Source: Citrobacter freundii (GTDB lineage: Bacteria; Bacteroidota; Bacteroidia; Chitinophagales; Chitinophagaceae). Taken from it: a stretch of 44,609 nt of DNA. The DNA is taken from assembly GCA_003243445.1 (NCBI GenBank), contig QFQQ01000051.1:1-44609 (forward strand), written 5' to 3'. The notes under the pieces were generated by a model. It saw only the letters and a program-made list of their open reading frames with translations, ran no database searches and had not been told where the DNA came from. The translations under genes and the position numbers were made by a program. This document shows positions 40,976 to 44,609 of this stretch, piece by piece (the first letter of the stretch is position 1; each line of letters starts with the position of its first letter).

Positions 40976-41117
40976 GATGATCGATGTTGGATGGTCGATG
41001 ATCGGATCTTCATAAGAAAAGTGAGTATACAAAGGAGCCCTCCAATTTTGGAGGGCTCCTCTATTCTTATTTTGTTTCAAGTTGAAGTCGACCATCGACC
41101 ATCCAACATCGATCATC
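40976..41117. repeat. Heptamer-iterated inverted repeat, locus 7, enclosing a terminator
   Basis: The left arm is GATGATC, GATGTTG, GATGGTC, GATGATC (40976-41003). The right arm is GACCATC, GACCATC, CAACATC, GATCATC (41090-41117). The right arm runs over the GH92 stop codon (41113-41115). Inside is the terminator at 41033-41060. The layout matches the locus at 5360-5503. Confidence 0.87.
41033..41060. terminator. Bidirectional intrinsic terminator between the PL14-like and GH92 genes
   Basis: AGGAGCCCTCC (41033-41043) pairs perfectly with 41050-41060, with a 6-nt loop. The flanking GTATACAAAG and the stem closely match the terminator at 5411-5448, so both were probably copied with their heptamer arms. 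Confidence 0.82.
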
Positions 41118-43428
41118 CTTTGCTCGCTGGTTTATCCCCCATATAAAACACCATCACTCCGCCTCCCATAATCTCCCCATGCGTGATCGAAAGTTTGTTA
41201 TATGGTTTACCATTGAATTCGATCTTTTGGATGTAGACATTCTTGTCGCTTTGGTTTACGGTTTTGATCTGGAATGTCTTGCCGTTTTCGAGGTTCAGGG
41301 TTGCACTGTTGATGGCGGGGCTGGTGAGCTGGTATTCGACGGAACCGGGGGCTACGGGATAGAAGCCCAGGGTGCTGAAGATGTACCAGGCGCTCATCTG
41401 ACCACAATCGTCGTTTCCTCCCAATCCGTCCGGACCGTTGTGGTATTGACGTTTCAGGATCATGCGCGTAGTGGCTTGTGTTTTCCATGGTGCATTCGTC
41501 CAGTTGTAGAGATAAGCGGCGTGGTGTGCAGGTTCATTGCCATGAACGTAATTACCAATAATCCCGTCACGTGTGATGTCTTCCGTTTCCTCAAAGAATT
41601 TGTCAGGCAGCTCCATGGTGAATAATGAATCAAGATGAAGCGCGAATTTTTCTTTGCCGCCTGACATTTCCACAAGCGCGGCCGGGTCATGCGGAACATA
41701 CAGGCTGTAATTCCAGCTATTGCCTTCAATGAATCCCTGGCCATGCGTGCTCAGTACGTCAAAGTCTTTTTTGAATGTACCATCGTTGAGTTTAGCACGC
41801 ATAAAGCCGGTTGACGGATCAAATACATTCACATAGTTCTTTGAACGTTTGATGAATTCATTGTAGATATCCATCCGGTTCAGTTTTTTCGCAAGTTGTG
41901 CAATACACCAGTCGTCATAGGAATACTCCAGTGTAGTTGACACACCTGTTCCGTTCCTGTCAACAGGAATATATCCTTTATCAATGTAGTAATCAAGGCC
42001 ATCAAATTTGCGGTTGCGCGCAGTGGTCACGCAAGCTTCCAGTGCTTTTTTTGCATCGATGGAGGTATTGCCTTTCATGATCGCGTCTGTGAGCACGGAC
42101 ACACTGTGGTAGCCGGTCATACACCAGTTCTCATTTGCATGATGACTCCAGATCGGCAGCATGTGCAGGACGCTTTGGTCATAATGCGCCAGCATGGATT
42201 TTGCCATGTCACCATTTCTTTTTGGCTGAAGGATGTTGAACAGCGGATGTAACGCACGATAGGTATCCCATAACGAGAATGTAGTGTAATTGGTAAAGCC
42301 GGTTGCTTTGTGTGCCAGCTGGTCAAGACCTTTGTAAGAACCGTCAACATCCATGTATACGGTCGGGCTGATGAACGCGTGATACATGCTTGTATAGAAA
42401 TTCACTTTCTCTTCTTCGTCTGCTTCAACGGCAACTTTATTCAGTTCTTTATTCCAAAGATCCTGTCCCTGTTTTTTCACCTGTTCAAAATTCCACCCCG
42501 GTGTCTCGGTGCGAAGGTTGAGCAAGGCGCCAGCAGTGCTTACAGAGGATAAGGCAAATTTTATTTTGATCTTTTCACCTTCAGTGGTTTTAAAATCAAA
42601 ATAAGTGCGGAGTTGTTTGCCTGCCAGATCCGGGAAGTTCTTGCTTTGATCAAACTTTCCCCAGAAGCCGCGGTATACCTGGCGTGGAGAATAGTTTTTG
42701 CTGCCATATTGATAAAATGGTTTGGAGAATGTCATTGCAAAATACACGGTGCGTGTCCTTCCCCAGCCATTTGTCTGACGGTAGCCTGTGATCAGCGTAT
42801 CATTTTCCACGCGGACAAATGTCCATACGTTCTTATCATCATAATTATAGATCCCGCTCATCAGATCAAGAATAATGTGCGCGCTGTCTGATTTTGGAAA
42901 AGTGTACTGGTGAAAGCCTACACGACTGGTTGCGGTCAGCTCTGCGGTGATATTATAATCGTCCAGTTTTACTTTGTAATAATCAGCTTCCGCCGTTTCA
43001 TTGCTGTGGGAAAATTTTGAGCGGAACCCGCTGCGCGGGATGCTGTCAACTCCAGGGTTTAATTTCAGCGGACCAACGGTGGGCATGATCAGGAAATCCC
43101 CAAGATCGGAGTGGCCGGTGCCGCTGAAGTGTGTATGGCTGAATCCAACGATCGTCTGATCATCGTATTGATAACCTGCGCAATATTTATATACGTCAGG
43201 GTTGTAGCGGCCATTCATTTCATAAGGGATCGTATCAGTATCCGGGCTGAGTTGCACCATGCCGAATGGTACGGTAGCACCGGGATAAGTATGTCCCATC
43301 CGCTGGGTACCAATGATAGGTTTTACATACTGAACATAATTCCCGGCCGGTTTTTTCTGTGCGTCAGCACTGGTATGTATCAATGCTGTTGCAAAAAGGA
43401 GGGGATAGATAACGGAATGTCTTTTCAT
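41113..43428 (-). CDS. GH92 alpha-1,2-mannosidase-type glycosidase, secreted
   Basis: This 771-residue calcium-dependent exo-alpha-mannosidase of family GH92 has a signal peptide (about 1-23, ending SADA). The N-terminal beta-sandwich starts KPIIGTQRMGHTYPGATVPFG (35-55 region) with GFSHTHFSGTGHSD (95-108). The catalytic domain has GNEPAHHAAYLYNW with acid Glu632 and GGNDDCGQMSAW with Asp673/Asp674 as the base region. GH92 enzymes trim mannose from N-glycans or mannans. It lies 55 bp after a putative metallopeptidase gene on the same strand. The last codons and the stop overlap the heptamer repeat. Confidence 0.94.
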   Translation of the reverse strand: MKRHSVIYPLLFATALIHTSADAQKKPAGNYVQYVKPIIGTQRMGHTYPGATVPFGMVQLSPDTDTIPYEMNGRYNPDVYKYCAGYQYDDQTIVGFSHTHFSGTGHSDLGDFLIMPTVGPLKLNPGVDSIPRSGFRSKFSHSNETAEADYYKVKLDDYNITAELTATSRVGFHQYTFPKSDSAHIILDLMSGIYNYDDKNVWTFVRVENDTLITGYRQTNGWGRTRTVYFAMTFSKPFYQYGSKNYSPRQVYRGFWGKFDQSKNFPDLAGKQLRTYFDFKTTEGEKIKIKFALSSVSTAGALLNLRTETPGWNFEQVKKQGQDLWNKELNKVAVEADEEEKVNFYTSMYHAFISPTVYMDVDGSYKGLDQLAHKATGFTNYTTFSLWDTYRALHPLFNILQPKRNGDMAKSMLAHYDQSVLHMLPIWSHHANENWCMTGYHSVSVLTDAIMKGNTSIDAKKALEACVTTARNRKFDGLDYYIDKGYIPVDRNGTGVSTTLEYSYDDWCIAQLAKKLNRMDIYNEFIKRSKNYVNVFDPSTGFMRAKLNDGTFKKDFDVLSTHGQGFIEGNSWNYSLYVPHDPAALVEMSGGKEKFALHLDSLFTMELPDKFFEETEDITRDGIIGNYVHGNEPAHHAAYLYNWTNAPWKTQATTRMILKRQYHNGPDGLGGNDDCGQMSAWYIFSTLGFYPVAPGSVEYQLTSPAINSATLNLENGKTFQIKTVNQSDKNVYIQKIEFNGKPYNKLSITHGEIMGGGVMVFYMGDKPASKG

Positions 43429-43483
43429 GTGTGTTTTTTTGACGGCCTCAGGGCCGGTCTTATAAAGCGAACGGTCTTATTTA

Positions 43484-44206
43484 TTATAAAGCAGGATTTG
43501 CAGCATAGGCTGCCCATAATTCATCCACTGTTTTTCCGGTCAGTTCTTTCCACATGCCGGAGTTATAAGTTCCTTCACGGCTGGCTTTATCGAGTTTATC
43601 GACGATCTTTTTATCGACATTTTTTTCAAGCCACGCGAGGAAGCGCGCGGTGATGCGGTATGCATTGGTATAGCTTTGCCCTGCTTTGAATACAGGCAAT
43701 GACCAGTTGCCTTTTTTATTATTCACGCCATATTTATAGCGTACATAATCCGCAATCCCTTCTGTCAGCCATCCTTCACCTTTGCCGCCATAATCCTGTA
43801 CAATGTGCATGGCTTCATGTGTAACCACATCAATATCCTGCGGATGTTTGGTCAGCCAATCCGGGCTGTAGCGCACTATTCCATTGGATGTAGCTGCCAC
43901 ACCCTTATAACCGGGATCGATAATGAAGGTCACTTTTTTCAACGCATTTTTATTGAAGCGCTTCACCTCTTGCGGGTAAGCGGTGAAGAAGGCATCTATC
44001 AGTTGCTGCGCCGTCTCCTTACTGAACGCCGAATCCTTATTGATAAAAACCAGCGTGAATTTTTTCTTGCTGATCGTTTGAACGGAATGATATCCTGTCG
44101 TATCGATATCCTCCCATCTTTGTTGCGCCTGGGCCGCTGTCGTTTGAAAAACTGCTGCCATTCCGGCGGCAATGAGTACAGTGTTGATTTTTTTGTAAAT
44201 GGCCAT
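43484..44206 (-). CDS. Basic-secretory-protein-family metallopeptidase, secreted
   Basis: This 240-residue protein has a signal peptide (about 1-27, ending AQAQ) and one BSP domain. HEAMH (130-134) with Glu149 and Asp153 in TEGIADYVRYKYG forms a zinc-metallopeptidase site of the gluzincin-like type seen in plant basic secretory proteins and their bacterial relatives. Its substrates are unknown. It is first in a likely operon with the GH92 gene, which could pair peptide and glycan trimming of glycoproteins. Confidence 0.85.
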   Translation of the reverse strand: MAIYKKINTVLIAAGMAAVFQTTAAQAQQRWEDIDTTGYHSVQTISKKKFTLVFINKDSAFSKETAQQLIDAFFTAYPQEVKRFNKNALKKVTFIIDPGYKGVAATSNGIVRYSPDWLTKHPQDIDVVTHEAMHIVQDYGGKGEGWLTEGIADYVRYKYGVNNKKGNWSLPVFKAGQSYTNAYRITARFLAWLEKNVDKKIVDKLDKASREGTYNSGMWKELTGKTVDELWAAYAANPAL

Positions 44207-44277
44207 TTGTGTTCATTAATTGGATGAAGAGTCTGCGTTTTGCAGGTTTTATTTCAGAGGGCAAGGCCGTTGGGCGG

Positions 44278-44285
44278 CAAAGTTA
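44278..44285 (-). promoter_or_regulatory. Candidate -7 promoter element of the metallopeptidase-GH92 operon
   Basis: On the minus strand, TAACTTTG matches TAnnTTTG exactly and gives a leader of about 65 nt. Confidence 0.55.
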
Positions 44286-44387
44286 AGGGATGGGGGGAAA
44301 TGGGGGCTGGGAAGGTGTTGGCGGGCTTTAAAATAATGTGAGTAGGGCGTAGGGAGGGTGTAACGGAAGAGGCGGCTGGAGATTGGT

Positions 44388-44530
44388 CACAATTTTAATT
44401 TGGGGAGGAGGGGCGCGGCCGGCGGTATTTTAATAAAAGATACACCCGTCATTGAGACGGTTTGCTGGCGAATCTCTAGGAATGCCTTCATTCGCAATGC
44501 CCTCCACCCACAATTGAAATTGTGGGCTAC
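44388..44530. repeat. CCCACAATT-family repeat, distal copy
   Basis: CACAATTTTAATTTGGGGAGGAG (in two parts, from 44388) and a perfect palindrome CCCACAATTGAAATTGTGGG (44507-44526) flank about 90 bp with a GCGAAT/ATTCGC stem. These match the repeats at 1186-1757 in sequence and order, though degenerate. The region is otherwise non-coding to the window end. Confidence 0.7.
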
Positions 44531-44609
44531 GGAGGTCGTTGAGGTTCGACGAATTATTCGAATAGCTGGCGGTTGCGATAAATATTGCGAATAACGGGCA
44601 GCGCGATTA

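Overview
The window is chromosomal DNA from a Bacteroidota bacterium, most likely in or near Chitinophagaceae. The evidence is the Bacteroidota -7 promoter motif TAnnTTTG close upstream of several genes, the weak or A-rich ribosome binding sites, the lipoprotein signals, the HddC-GmhB fusion, the glycoside hydrolase families (GH43, GH51, GH92), and the paired HxlR and AraC regulators. I see no rRNA, insertion sequence, integrase, phage gene or CRISPR array. There is one tRNA, tRNA-Pro(CGG). The genes look vertically inherited and intact.

Layout. 170-3089: an L,D-transpeptidase-like lipoprotein faces a PQQ-type sugar dehydrogenase across a long repeat-filled junction. 3562-5355: lepA. 5516-11599: a leftward heavy-metal RND efflux operon (small acidic protein, TolC-type channel, adaptor lipoprotein, CzcA-type pump). 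11774-14114: a conserved secreted protein and a heptose guanylyltransferase-phosphatase fusion. 14386-20178: a flavin-based redox cluster made of ApbE (rightward) facing a leftward operon of ankyrin protein, DUF2271 protein and PepSY-flavodoxin-FAD reductase. 20507-22892: a DUF1801 protein, a secreted esterase and methionine aminopeptidase. 23279-31868: small regulator-enzyme pairs (AraC with a Tet(X)-like monooxygenase, HxlR with DoxX, HxlR with a quinone oxidoreductase and a SnoaL-like protein, AraC with an SDR). 32121-36870: an arabinan-degrading pair (double GH43, then a GH43-like/GH51 fusion). 37154-44206: a TPR protein, a small basic protein, a PL14-like lipoprotein, a GH92 mannosidase and a basic-secretory-protein-type metallopeptidase.

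Two things stand out. First, the secreted DUF2271 protein carries an SGITGAS motif (residues 87-93) resembling the site where ApbE attaches FMN. With ApbE and a membrane flavoreductase next door, this suggests an extracytoplasmic electron-transfer module. Second, the intergenic DNA is full of large inverted repeats. Eight loci have arms built of 7-bp units (mostly GA-N4-C types, one A/T-rich), often at gene 3' ends and twice wrapped around a bidirectional terminator. Two loci share a 43-44 bp perfect stem beginning with the same core but with different interiors. A third family is built on a CCCACAATT palindrome. Together they look like a recurring, independently diverging class of hairpin element.
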